49,566 bases of DNA from an uncultured Sutterellaceae bacterium (GTDB taxonomy: Bacteria; Pseudomonadota; Gammaproteobacteria; Burkholderiales; Burkholderiaceae_F): positions 1-49,566 of the forward strand of contig CADBTW010000053.1 in the NCBI GenBank assembly GCA_902797695.1, in the 5' to 3' direction. The position numbers and the translations under genes were made by a program. The notes beneath the pieces are model-generated. The model did not search any database and was not told the DNA's origin. It worked only from the letters and a program-made list of their open reading frames with translations. Of the stretch, positions 1-8,136 are shown one piece after another; the first letter of the stretch is position 1; every line of letters starts with the position of its first letter.

Positions 1-1
1 C

Positions 2-142
2 AAGGCCCCGGTCGACGAGTTCTTCGAGCAGGTCCTCGTGAACGCCGACGACCCCGCGCTCCGCGCGAACCGCCAGGCGCTCCTCGCGAAGCTCCACGGC
101 CTCATGAACCAGGTCGCCGAACTCGCGCGCCTCGCGAAGTAG
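2..142 (+). CDS. glyS: Glycine--tRNA ligase beta subunit, C-terminal end (partial)
   Basis: The window opens inside a gene whose last 46 residues end in the segment [16 protein letters not shown] and a TAG stop. This is the typical C-terminus of the GlyS beta chain of the alpha2beta2 glycyl-tRNA synthetase, where the anticodon-binding DALR-like region ends. The frame also carries the family-typical [14 protein letters not shown] and [10 protein letters not shown] segments. The enzyme charges tRNA-Gly in the cytoplasm together with GlyQ, which lies outside the window. The start is missing because of the window edge, not because of damage. plsC follows 31 bases later on the same strand. In many Burkholderiales gmhB sits between the two genes; it is absent here. 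Confidence 0.9.
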   Translation, partial: KAPVDEFFEQVLVNADDPALRANRQALLAKLHGLMNQVAELARLAK

Positions 143-173
143 GCTCGGGCAGAACAGACAGGGGGACGCCGCC

Positions 174-908
174 GTGAACACGCTGAGAGGCTGGATCTTC
201 TACTTCATCCTTGGGATCACGGTGATCCCCGTCTGCTTTGCAGTTCTCATCGCCGCGCCTTTCCGGCCGGTGGAGAGCCGCTACGACATGATGGCCGCCT
301 GGGGACGGTTCATCATCAGGACGCTTCGCGCGGTCTGCGGGGTGCGGTTCGAAGTGCGCGGGATGGGAAACTGCCCGAAGGAACCCGCGGTCGTCCTTTC
401 CAAGCACCAGTCGGCATGGGAATGCATCTGGCTCGGAAGCTTCCTGCCCTGCCGCGCCGCGTACGTGTACAAGAAGTCCCTCGACCGCATTCCCTTCCTC
501 GGATGGGCGCTCTGGTCGCTCGGCCAGCTCGGGATCGACCGCTCTGACGGGAGCGGCGCCTTCCGCACCCTGATGAAGAAGGGCCCCGCCTTCCTGAAGC
601 GCCCGTCCTGGTGGATCGTGCTGTTTCCGGAAGGCACCCGGGTGCCTCCGGGAAGCCGCGTGAAGCATAAGAGCGGCGGCGCGAGGCTTGCCGTGGCGGC
701 AGGCGTTCCGATCATTCCCGTGGCGCTCGACTCAGGCCTCTGCTGGCCGAAGAATTCGGTCGCGAAGGTGCCAGGCGTCATCACGGTCTCGATCGGTCGC
801 CCGATGCCCACGAAGGGCAGGTCCGCGAAGGAGGTCGCGACCGAGGCCGAAGAGTGGATCGAGCGGGAAAGCGCTTCGCTTCTCGGCGAAGCCCGGTCCC
901 ATGCCTAG
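174..908 (+). CDS. plsC: 1-acyl-sn-glycerol-3-phosphate acyltransferase
   Basis: This inner-membrane enzyme transfers a second acyl chain to lysophosphatidic acid to make phosphatidic acid for phospholipid synthesis. The 244-residue protein has an N-terminal hydrophobic helix at about residues 7-27. The acyltransferase motif I is KHQSAWE with His78 and Glu83, an H-x4-E variant of the usual H-x4-D that also occurs in beta-proteobacterial PlsC. The phosphate-binding motif FPEGTR lies at 151-156. The chosen start is a GTG. The 3' end overlaps the next gene by 8 bases, so the two are probably translationally coupled. Length and motifs are normal for the family. Confidence 0.92.
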   Translation: MNTLRGWIFYFILGITVIPVCFAVLIAAPFRPVESRYDMMAAWGRFIIRTLRAVCGVRFEVRGMGNCPKEPAVVLSKHQSAWECIWLGSFLPCRAAYVYKKSLDRIPFLGWALWSLGQLGIDRSDGSGAFRTLMKKGPAFLKRPSWWIVLFPEGTRVPPGSRVKHKSGGARLAVAAGVPIIPVALDSGLCWPKNSVAKVPGVITVSIGRPMPTKGRSAKEVATEAEEWIERESASLLGEARSHA

Positions 909-1677
909 CTTCTGGCAGGGCGCCCCGGCCCAGCCCCGCAGCCTTGTCCTGCCCCCGTCCTCTCCGGCAGAGTCGCCGCGTGTCATACAGTACGCCCTGA
1001 GAAGATCCCGGCGCAGGACCCTCGGGATCACGGTCGACGGCGACCGGATCTCGGTCTCCGCGCCGCTTTGGGCGACCGTAGGGTCGGTCGAGCGGTTCCT
1101 CGTTGAGAAAAAACGCTGGATCTGCGGGAAACTCGACGAGCGGCAGCACTGGCGCGAGGCCTTCGGAATTCCCGAGACGCGTTTCGAAGACGGGGGAGTG
1201 ATCCCCTACAGGGGAAGGGTGCTTACGATTTCGCTCGGGAGCCCGTCGGCCGGTCCCCGGCTCGCCGCGGATCCTTCCGGAGGTTTCCTGATACGCCTTC
1301 CTCTTCCCTTCGGCTCGGCTGAGGAACGGATCCGGGAAACGCTCGGGCTCTGGTACCGCCGCGAGGCGGCCCGCGTGCTCCGGGAGCGCTTCGACTACAT
1401 GCAGGAGTTCTCCCCGAGGAAAGCCTCTGCCCTTTCCATCACGTCCGCCTTCACGCTTTGGGGAAGCTGCACCGCCAAGGGGAGGATCCGGCTCAACTGG
1501 CGGCTCGTTTTCTTCGAGAATGACGCGATCGACTACGTGGCGGCGCACGAGCTCGCCCATCTCTCCCAGATGAACCACAGCAGGCTTTTCTGGGACGAGG
1601 TCCGGAAAATCAAGCCAAACTACGAACGTGCAAAGGAGAAGCTGCGGAAGATCCGCATTCGGGACCTCCCGCTCTAG
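901..1677 (+). CDS. YgjP-like zinc metallopeptidase (DUF45/M48-type)
   Basis: A 258-residue protein of the YgjP/DUF45 family of predicted zinc metallopeptidases. The zinc motif HELAH is at residues 216-220 and a further conserved histidine follows in NHSRLFW at about 226, matching the family signature HELxH-x5-HSxxFW. Its substrate is not established for the family. I start the gene at the ATG at 901, which overlaps the plsC stop by 8 bases. The same frame is open further upstream, but that stretch lies inside plsC and has no homology-like content. The gene is next to plsC as in other Burkholderiales and ends 7 bases before the convergent rsmA. Confidence 0.85.
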   Translation: MPSFWQGAPAQPRSLVLPPSSPAESPRVIQYALRRSRRRTLGITVDGDRISVSAPLWATVGSVERFLVEKKRWICGKLDERQHWREAFGIPETRFEDGGVIPYRGRVLTISLGSPSAGPRLAADPSGGFLIRLPLPFGSAEERIRETLGLWYRREAARVLRERFDYMQEFSPRKASALSITSAFTLWGSCTAKGRIRLNWRLVFFENDAIDYVAAHELAHLSQMNHSRLFWDEVRKIKPNYERAKEKLRKIRIRDLPL

Positions 1678-1684
1678 GGGCGGG

Positions 1685-2503
1685 TCAGACCGCGAGGCTT
1701 CTCCGCTTCTCGACAAGAGCGCGGGCGAGGGCCTCGAACGCCCCGACGGACAGCGTCTCGGCGCGCGCTTCCGGCGCGACGCCAGCCGCCCGGATTTCGT
1801 CCGCGGAAAGCAGTTTCCCGAGGGCGTTCCTCAGGGTCTTGCGGCGCATGCTGAACGAAGCCGCCACCACTTCCGCATACACTTCGTCCGAAACCGCACC
1901 GGGATCCCGCGGCAGCGGAATCATGCGGACAACGCTCGAAGTCACCTTCGGCGCCGGCGTAAAGGCGCCGGGCGGCACGTCGAAGAGCTTGTGCATGCGG
2001 TAGTAGCGCTGCAGCATCGCGGACAGCCTGCCGTAGGTCCTGTTCCCGGGCGGGCTCACCATGCGGTCCACCACCTCGCGCTGGAGCATGAAATGCTGGT
2101 CCGCGACCCTTGGTGAAACAGCGATCAGCGCGAAGAGGATCGGGCTCGAAATGTTGTAGGGAAGGTTCCCGAAAATCCGCAGCTTCCGGCCGGGACAGAC
2201 CGCCTGCCAGTCGAGCTTGAGGGCGTCAGCCTCGATCAGGTCGAGCTGCCCCGGCTCGAAGAGCCCGCGGAGCCAGGCGGCGAGGTCGCGGTCGATTTCC
2301 ACTGCGGTTTCGTGCCCGCTCTTCGCAATGACCTCCCGGGTGAGGGCCGCCTGGCCCGGCCCGATCTCGATCAGGCAGTCCCCGGGCTTCGGGTCTATCG
2401 AATCGACGATCCGCCCGATCCAGTGGGGATCATTCAGGAAATTCTGCCCAAAGCGCTTCCGGGCGTGATGTCCCGCGAGCTTCTGTAACATGGCTGGAAT
2501 CAC
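1685..2503 (-). CDS. rsmA: 16S rRNA (adenine(1518)-N(6)/adenine(1519)-N(6))-dimethyltransferase
   Basis: RsmA (KsgA) dimethylates two adjacent adenines in the 3'-terminal helix of 16S rRNA using S-adenosylmethionine, a late checkpoint of 30S assembly. The 272-residue protein starts with the family segment KRFGQNFLND. It has the SAM-binding motif EIGPGQ at about 46-51 and the catalytic NLPYNIS at about 113-119. An in-frame ATG four codons downstream (2491) is an equally possible start. It is the last gene of the lptD-surA-rsmA run, separated from surA by 97 bases containing two hairpins. The pdxA gene that often lies between surA and rsmA is missing. Confidence 0.93.
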   Translation of the reverse strand: MIPAMLQKLAGHHARKRFGQNFLNDPHWIGRIVDSIDPKPGDCLIEIGPGQAALTREVIAKSGHETAVEIDRDLAAWLRGLFEPGQLDLIEADALKLDWQAVCPGRKLRIFGNLPYNISSPILFALIAVSPRVADQHFMLQREVVDRMVSPPGNRTYGRLSAMLQRYYRMHKLFDVPPGAFTPAPKVTSSVVRMIPLPRDPGAVSDEVYAEVVAASFSMRRKTLRNALGKLLSADEIRAAGVAPEARAETLSVGAFEALARALVEKRRSLAV

Positions 2504-2512
2504 TTCCTAGGA

Positions 2513-2569
2513 CCTTCGGGAATGCCGAAGGGAATGGAAAAGATGACCTCCGCGCCCGGAGGGGGCGCG
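2513..2569 (-). other. Two hairpins in the surA-rsmA gap
   Basis: The 97-base gap holds two perfect stem-loops. One is 2513-2519 paired with 2525-2531 (CCTTCGG/CCGAAGG). The other is 2551-2557 paired with 2563-2569 (CGCGCCC/GGGCGCG). Neither is followed by a clear T-run on the minus strand, so they are not obvious intrinsic terminators. They may affect mRNA processing or read-through into rsmA. Confidence 0.5.
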
Positions 2570-2600
2570 AAGAGGAAAGAGCGGGAATTTTCCCCCGGGC

Positions 2601-3962
2601 CTATGCCTCGGGCTCCCTGATTTCAACGTAGGCCTTGTCGCGAAGCTCGCGCTGCCAGTTCTCGACAGCCTCGACAAGCTTCTTCTCGCGGAGCGCCTGC
2701 AGGGCCGCGAGCCTCGCGCGGCGGGGATCCGCCTTCTCGTCCTTGCGTTCCTCCACCTTGATGATGTGGTAACCGAAACGGGACTTGATGACCGGGGAGA
2801 CCTCACCGGGCTTCAGCTTGTCCATGACAGTCTCGAACTCAGGCACCGTGTCGCCTGACTGCATCCAGCCGAGGTCGCCGCCCCGGGTCGCGGACGGGTC
2901 GACCGAGTAAAGCCGGGCCATGGTCTGGAAATCTTCCTTCCCGGAAACGATCTTCGCGCGGATCTCGTTCATGCGCGAGACCACGGTAGCCTCAGGCGTG
3001 AGCTGCGAGACCTGCATCAGGATGTGGCGGGCGCGGGTCTTGTGGACGATTCCGGTCGAGATCGCGGCGCCGATTCCGTTCCGTACCCCGGTCACCTTGA
3101 CGATGTGATAGCCGGAGCTGTCCTGGGAAAGCGCGACGGTGCCGTTGTCGTGCTTCTGCCTGATCGCTTCCCAAAGGATCGTCGGCATGTTCTGGCTCGT
3201 GCGCCAGCCAAGCTCGCCGCCGCTCATGCTGTCGCCCGCCTTCGAGTAGGAAACCGCGAGGGATCCGAAGTCCTCGCCGGCCTGCGCGCGCTTCAGGATG
3301 TCCTCGGCGAGGGCCTTAGCCTTCGCCGCGTCCTCTCCCGCGTCGACAGGAATCAGAATGTGGCTGATGTGGTACTCGGAATCAGCCGCACCGCCCTTCT
3401 GGTCGGCGAGATAGGAATCGATTTCGGACTCCGGGATCTGGATCTGGGAGTCCACCTCGCGCTCGCGAAGCCTCTGCCCCACGATTTCGCTCCGGATCTG
3501 CTCGCGGAACATCGTGAAGGAGACGCCGTCCTTCGCGAGTTCGCTCCGGAGTTTTTCGACGGTCATCTTGTTGCTCGAGGCGATCTGCTCCACGGCGGCG
3601 CTGACCATTTGGTCATCCACACGAATCCCGGTCTCCTTGGCGCGCTGGGCGACGGCCTTGTCGAGGATCATCTGGTTCAGCACCTGGCGGCGGAGCATCT
3701 TCATCGGGGGCAGCTTGATGTTCTGGCGCCGGAGGTTCAGCGCGGCGATATGAGTCTGCTGCTGGAGCTCGTACTCGGTGATCACGTCATCGTTCACGAC
3801 TGCGGCGATCTCGTCCAGCGGCTTCGAAGCCGCTTCGGACGCGGCAGCCGCAGGAGCCTTCCCGGCAGGCGCGCCTTCAGCGCCGGCAGGAACCGCAAAG
3901 GTAAGCGTTGCAAGGACGGCAAGCGCGAGGCCTGCCCTGCGGAAATCATTCATAGTATTCAT
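2601..3962 (-). CDS. surA: Periplasmic chaperone / peptidyl-prolyl isomerase SurA
   Basis: SurA escorts unfolded outer-membrane proteins, including LptD, across the periplasm to the BAM complex. The 453-residue protein has a signal peptide (hydrophobic stretch ending near AVPAGA), then an Ala/Pro-rich linker, a SurA N-terminal domain (IAAVVNDDVITEYEL), and two parvulin-type PPIase domains. Both domains show the signature pattern: HISHILIP with GGELGW, and RARHILMQ with GGDLGWM. The start at 3962 overlaps the lptD stop by 17 bases; a second in-frame ATG at 3953 would still overlap it. The order lptD-surA is strongly conserved and fits co-expression of chaperone and client. Confidence 0.94.
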   Translation of the reverse strand: MNTMNDFRRAGLALAVLATLTFAVPAGAEGAPAGKAPAAAASEAASKPLDEIAAVVNDDVITEYELQQQTHIAALNLRRQNIKLPPMKMLRRQVLNQMILDKAVAQRAKETGIRVDDQMVSAAVEQIASSNKMTVEKLRSELAKDGVSFTMFREQIRSEIVGQRLREREVDSQIQIPESEIDSYLADQKGGAADSEYHISHILIPVDAGEDAAKAKALAEDILKRAQAGEDFGSLAVSYSKAGDSMSGGELGWRTSQNMPTILWEAIRQKHDNGTVALSQDSSGYHIVKVTGVRNGIGAAISTGIVHKTRARHILMQVSQLTPEATVVSRMNEIRAKIVSGKEDFQTMARLYSVDPSATRGGDLGWMQSGDTVPEFETVMDKLKPGEVSPVIKSRFGYHIIKVEERKDEKADPRRARLAALQALREKKLVEAVENWQRELRDKAYVEIREPEA

Positions 3963-6258
3963 AACGTCCAGTGGCTGTCGGCACGGGGCTCAGGCTCTGG
4001 TAGCCCGGGATGCTCTCGCGCAGCTCGGAAATCGGATTGGTGCCGATAGAGCCTAATCCATTCAGCTCGAGCTGAATGAAAAAGGTCTTGTCGTATTTGT
4101 CAGAAGATGTCAGGTACTTCTGGACCACGGCTCGCAGCGCCCAGCAGTCGGCGCGGTACTCGATGCCCGCCAGCGCCTCGACCGGGTCCTTTCTCCTGAA
4201 GGAATAGTTGTAGCGGCCGACGGCGTAGAAGTGATCGGAAAGAGGCCACTGCACGGCGAAGTCGAGCTGCTTGATGTTGTTATAGTCGTCGGTCCGGTCG
4301 TAATAGTCGTAGCGGTAGTAGAGGCTCAGCGCCGACGCGGGCTTCGGCTGCCAGCGGAAACCGGCGTACGCGCGCGAAATCTTCTTGTCGGAGGACGAGT
4401 ACTGGACCGTGGCGTCCGCGGTAAGAGAACGCGTGATGCGCGCGCCCACGCTTCCGAAGAGGTCGCTCTTCGCGTTCGTCCGGTCGCCGACCGTCTGGCC
4501 GGTGAGGTAGTCGTAGAGGCCCACCCTCTGGTCGGAGAAGTAATAGCGCTGGCCGATCGTCCCGCGGAACCATTCGAGGCCGGACTCGGAATCGAGGTAA
4601 CGGGTCGTGAGCGCCGCGGTGAGCTGGTTCGCCTCGCTGATGCGGTCATAACCCGAGAACACGCTCTCCTGGAAGAGCTGCGTGAGGTTCAGCTCGGACA
4701 GCGTCGTGTCGAACACCGGCATCCTGCTCTGGTCCTTGTAGGGGATGTAGGCGTAGAAGAGCCGCGGCTCCAGCGTCTGCTCTGCCGGAATTCCCAGCCA
4801 GGACGAATCGCGGTCGAAGACGAGCCCGGTGTCAACCGAGAAAATCGGAAGGTTGCGGCTCGGATGCTTGTCGAGCTCGTGGCTTCCGATTCGCGCGTCG
4901 GAGTCCTTCAGGTCGTACCAGGTGCCGATCCAGCGCGCCTTCGGCGTAAGGAACCAGTACGAGCCGCGCAGCGGATAGCTCACGCCCTGGTCGATCACGA
5001 AACGGTTCCCGTCAGCCCTCGCGGAGTTCGGGTGCGTGAAGCGGGTCGCCTCGATCTTCCCGATGTATTCGAACCCCCAGAGGTCGCCCTTGTAGGTGCT
5101 GAACGTGAACTGCGGCGCCCGCTCGTAGGGTTCCGAGAGCCTCGTGGTCGAGGTGAGCGTCTGGTTCTTCGTGACGCGCAGGTTCGCGTTCCAGAAATTT
5201 CCCCTGTAGCCCATCCAGGCGTCCTGGTTCAGCACGTTCTCGGAAGACTCGCGGATGTTTCCGGAAAAGTCGGAAATATAGTCGTCGTCCGACACCTTGT
5301 TGTAGTTCACGCCCGCGTAGAACCTGCCGTTCGTGTAGTGGTGGTCGAAGTGGAAGCCGTAGCGGGAATCGCCGTAGTCGCGGTCGTGCGGCATCACGTC
5401 GTAGCTTACCGTGCCGCCGTACCGGGGCTGCAGATACCGGAACTCGTTCTGGATCATCAGGCCGCGCTTGCTCATGAAGTGCGGCGTGATCGTGTAGTCG
5501 TAGTTCGGGGCGATGTTCCAGTAGTAGGGAACCGCCACCTGAAGGCCGCGGCCCGTGCTCATGCCGAGGGACGGCGTGAGGAAGCCGCTCTTGCGGTCCT
5601 GTCCGATCGGGAACTGGAACCACGGCAGCTTCATCACGGGAACCCCGGCGAGCCTGAGGGTCGACCAGGTGCCCTCCGCCGTGAGGTCGCCCTGGTCGAG
5701 GTCGAGCTGGTTCATTTCGACCCACCAGGCGTTGCTGTCCTTCGGGCAGGAGGTAACGCGGGCGTTCTTCATGGTGATATGCGCACCGTCCACGAAGTCC
5801 ACCTGGTCCGCGCAGCCGCGGAGCCCTCGCGGCCCGAAGGTGTAGTCCGCCTTCGGCATCGAGCCCGTCTGCGCGTCGATCCGATAGTTGGCCTCTTCGC
5901 CCGTGAACACCGTCCCGTCCTTCGAGAGCATCACGTTGCCGCGCGCTTCCACTTCATCGGTTGCCTGCGTGTAGGTCACGCGATCACCTCGCAGGGTCGA
6001 GCCCCCGCGCCGGATTTCCGCATTTCCGATGAGGTGAAGGACGTCCTTCGGGCTTCCCTGCATCTCGTCAGCCCTCGCGAAGGTCGACGGGTTCAGCTTC
6101 GAACTGCCCACGGACTCGTCCAGCCCGCTCACCGAGTGAAGCGAAAGAGCCCCCGCGTCCCCCGAGAGGAAGGCAAAGGCCCACACCACTGCCAGGGCAG
6201 CGGGGCTCACGGCAGGGAATCTTCTTTTCGAACGGCAGGAAACCATCATCTCGGGCAT
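3946..6258 (-). CDS. lptD: LPS-assembly protein LptD (outer-membrane barrel)
   Basis: LptD with LptE forms the outer-membrane translocon that inserts lipopolysaccharide into the outer leaflet. The protein is about 770 residues, normal for the family. It has an N-terminal signal region, an OstA/LptA-like jellyroll domain (RGDRVTYTQ, GEEANYRID), and a large C-terminal barrel rich in aromatic, alternating strands. The mature protein seems to contain only three cysteines: two in the jellyroll (LRGCADQ, VTSCPKD) and one near the C-terminus (YRADCWAL). The E. coli protein has four. I prefer the ATG at 6258; a GTG at 6270 and ATGs at 6249 and 6246 are alternatives. surA overlaps the 3' end. Confidence 0.94.
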   Translation of the reverse strand: MPEMMVSCRSKRRFPAVSPAALAVVWAFAFLSGDAGALSLHSVSGLDESVGSSKLNPSTFARADEMQGSPKDVLHLIGNAEIRRGGSTLRGDRVTYTQATDEVEARGNVMLSKDGTVFTGEEANYRIDAQTGSMPKADYTFGPRGLRGCADQVDFVDGAHITMKNARVTSCPKDSNAWWVEMNQLDLDQGDLTAEGTWSTLRLAGVPVMKLPWFQFPIGQDRKSGFLTPSLGMSTGRGLQVAVPYYWNIAPNYDYTITPHFMSKRGLMIQNEFRYLQPRYGGTVSYDVMPHDRDYGDSRYGFHFDHHYTNGRFYAGVNYNKVSDDDYISDFSGNIRESSENVLNQDAWMGYRGNFWNANLRVTKNQTLTSTTRLSEPYERAPQFTFSTYKGDLWGFEYIGKIEATRFTHPNSARADGNRFVIDQGVSYPLRGSYWFLTPKARWIGTWYDLKDSDARIGSHELDKHPSRNLPIFSVDTGLVFDRDSSWLGIPAEQTLEPRLFYAYIPYKDQSRMPVFDTTLSELNLTQLFQESVFSGYDRISEANQLTAALTTRYLDSESGLEWFRGTIGQRYYFSDQRVGLYDYLTGQTVGDRTNAKSDLFGSVGARITRSLTADATVQYSSSDKKISRAYAGFRWQPKPASALSLYYRYDYYDRTDDYNNIKQLDFAVQWPLSDHFYAVGRYNYSFRRKDPVEALAGIEYRADCWALRAVVQKYLTSSDKYDKTFFIQLELNGLGSIGTNPISELRESIPGYQSLSPVPTATGRYEYYE

Positions 6259-6287
6259 CTGGAAGCACACTTTTCGAGTATGTTGGG

Positions 6288-6293
6288 ATTATA
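6288..6293 (-). promoter_or_regulatory. Putative -10 element of the lptD-surA-rsmA operon
   Basis: On the minus strand this hexamer reads TATAAT, a perfect sigma-70 -10 sequence, placed about 30 bases upstream of the preferred lptD start in the divergent lptD/amgK intergenic region. No good -35 hexamer is seen at 16-18 bases. On the plus strand a TACAAT at 6354-6359 could serve amgK in the same way. Confidence 0.45.
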
Positions 6294-6394
6294 CGGACAG
6301 AGAACTGCCCACATCCCTTCTGCGCCGGGAAGCTTCCGCGCGGCGGGAAAACGTACAATCAGTGCCTGACTTCCTTTGATGATTCATTGACCCC

Positions 6395-7438
6395 ATGACC
6401 ACCAGCACCCAGGCGCAGCCTTCCGACGAACGGTTCGAATTGATGATGACGTGGCTCGGAAGCCTTGCGGAGAAATACGGCCTCAGGCTCGAGACGACCG
6501 CCTCGGCCTCAAGCGACGCGGGCTTCCGGCGCTACTTCCGCGTAGGAGCCCGGGGCAGCGTTCAGAGCTACATCGTGATGGACGCGCCTCCCGGCAAGGA
6601 GGACATCCGCCCCTTCATCCGGATGGACGCGACCTGCATCCGCGCGGGCATCAATCCCCCGCGGATCCTCGAGGCGGACGAGAGGCTCGGCTTCATGCTG
6701 CTCTCTGACCTCGGACGCGACACCTACCTCGACCGCCTGAAGGAAGACAGGAGCCTCGCGCCGAAGTACTTCGACGCCGCCACCACGGCGCTCGTCGCGC
6801 TTCAGGCGGTGAGCGCCCCGGGGATCGTCCCCGAGTATTCCGAGGAAAAGATCCGCGGAGAGCTCGAACTCTTCCCCGAGTGGTACGTACGGCGCCACCG
6901 GGGCTCGGATCTTTCGCCCGAGGAGAAGCAGGTTTGGGAAAGCGTCTGCCGAAAGCTCACCTCCAGCATGCTCGCCGAGGAGAAGGTGATCGTCCATCGC
7001 GACTTCATGCCGCGGAACCTCATGGTCTCGGACCCGATGCCCGGCGTGCTTGACTTCCAGGACGCGCTCTACGGCCCGGTTTCCTACGACATCGCGAGCC
7101 TCATGCGCGACGCGTTCATTTCCTGGGACGAGGAGTTCACGATCGACATTTCCGTCCGCTACTGGGAGAAGGCCCGCCGCGCCGGGATTCCGGTTCCGGC
7201 GGACTTCGGGGAATTCTGGCGGCAGATCGAGTGGACCGGCATGCAGCGCCACCTGAAGGTCCTGGGGATCTTCGCCCGGCTCAAGTACCGTGACGGAAAG
7301 CCGAAGTACCTCGAGGACGCGCCCCGTTTCATCGCCTACGTGAGGCATGCGGCATACCGCTATTCGGAACTGAAGCCGATCCTCGTGATCATCGACCGGC
7401 TGGAAGGCCAGAGCCGGGAAGAAGGGTGGACCTACTAG
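6395..7438 (+). CDS. amgK: N-acetylmuramate/N-acetylglucosamine kinase AmgK
   Basis: A 347-residue aminoglycoside-phosphotransferase-fold kinase. The catalytic loop reads VHRDFMPRNLMV (the H-x-D-x4-N pattern of APH kinases) and the metal-binding segment is GVLDFQDALYGPVSYD. The family includes both antibiotic kinases and the anomeric sugar kinase AmgK. The assignment to AmgK rests on the directly following murU, because AmgK (MurNAc to MurNAc-1-phosphate) and MurU (to UDP-MurNAc) are consecutive steps of the cell-wall recycling pathway known from Pseudomonas. That route bypasses MurA and so can lower fosfomycin sensitivity. It is divergent from lptD and 2 bases from the murU ATG. Confidence 0.88.
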   Translation: MTTSTQAQPSDERFELMMTWLGSLAEKYGLRLETTASASSDAGFRRYFRVGARGSVQSYIVMDAPPGKEDIRPFIRMDATCIRAGINPPRILEADERLGFMLLSDLGRDTYLDRLKEDRSLAPKYFDAATTALVALQAVSAPGIVPEYSEEKIRGELELFPEWYVRRHRGSDLSPEEKQVWESVCRKLTSSMLAEEKVIVHRDFMPRNLMVSDPMPGVLDFQDALYGPVSYDIASLMRDAFISWDEEFTIDISVRYWEKARRAGIPVPADFGEFWRQIEWTGMQRHLKVLGIFARLKYRDGKPKYLEDAPRFIAYVRHAAYRYSELKPILVIIDRLEGQSREEGWTY

Positions 7439-7440
7439 AA

Positions 7441-8133
7441 ATGACGGAGATCCGAGCCCTGATCCTCGGCGCCGGCCGGGGAAAACGAATGCGTCCGCTT
7501 TCCGACCGGACGCCGAAGCCCCTTCTCAGGTACAGGGGAAAGCGGATGGCGGACTGGCAGATCGACGGGATGCACCGCGTCGGGATCACGCACTTCGTCA
7601 TCAATACCGCGCACCTCGCGAACCAGTTCCCCGAGCAGCTCGGGGACGGCTCGGAGCGCGGCATCCGCATCGAGTACTCGGTGGAGGGCAGTTCCGAATC
7701 CGAAGCCCTCGAGACGCTAGGCGGAATCGCGAAGGCCCTGCCGCTCCTTTCCCCTGACGGGGAGACTCCCTTCATCGTCGCCGCCGGGGACATCGTGACG
7801 GAGTTCGACTACGGAAGGCTCGTTTCCGAAGCCCCGCGTCTCTCTTCCGGAAGCGCGGACGCCCATCTTGTGCTCGTGCCCAACCCGGAATTCCATCCGG
7901 AGGGAGACATGGGGCTTTCCGGAGGCCTCGTCGTGAGGGAGCCCCGCATGTACACGTACTCGAGCATCGGTATCTTTTCGCCGCGGATCTTCGAAGGGGT
8001 TCCTGCGGTCCGGGCAAAGCTCTTCCCGTGGCTCTACCGGTTCTGCGACGCAGGGCGCGTAACCGGGGAGCTGTTCAAGGGGGCCTGGAAAAACATCGGC
8101 ACGCCTGAGCAGCTTGCCGACCGCGGGCTCTGA
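7441..8133 (+). CDS. murU: N-acetylmuramate alpha-1-phosphate uridylyltransferase
   Basis: MurU uses UTP to turn MurNAc-1-phosphate into UDP-MurNAc during murein recycling. The 230-residue protein is a single nucleotidyltransferase (NTP_transferase) domain. Its N-terminal signature LILGAGRGKRMRPLSDRTPK contains the G-x-G-x-R-M-x-P loop and the PKPL lysine, followed by AAGDIV as the metal-binding Asp site. I use the ATG at 7441. A GTG at 7426 in the same frame would overlap amgK by 13 bases. dusB starts 3 bases after its stop, so amgK, murU and dusB are probably one transcript. Confidence 0.9.
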   Translation: MTEIRALILGAGRGKRMRPLSDRTPKPLLRYRGKRMADWQIDGMHRVGITHFVINTAHLANQFPEQLGDGSERGIRIEYSVEGSSESEALETLGGIAKALPLLSPDGETPFIVAAGDIVTEFDYGRLVSEAPRLSSGSADAHLVLVPNPEFHPEGDMGLSGGLVVREPRMYTYSSIGIFSPRIFEGVPAVRAKLFPWLYRFCDAGRVTGELFKGAWKNIGTPEQLADRGL

Positions 8134-8136
8134 CCC

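Noticed and set aside
3024-4049. A 341-codon plus-strand open frame across surA
   Set aside because: Antisense to surA, whose two parvulin domains are unmistakable. No ribosome-binding site or homology-like content on the plus strand.
4231-6369. A 712-codon open frame on the plus strand across lptD
   Set aside because: It is antisense to a clear, full-length lptD. The translation is a low-complexity Arg/Val/Glu-rich string without domains, as expected from strong G/C bias at third codon positions.
6395-7438. Aminoglycoside resistance kinase
   Set aside because: The fold is that of APH kinases, but the coupled murU gene points to the MurNAc kinase AmgK rather than to an antibiotic resistance function.
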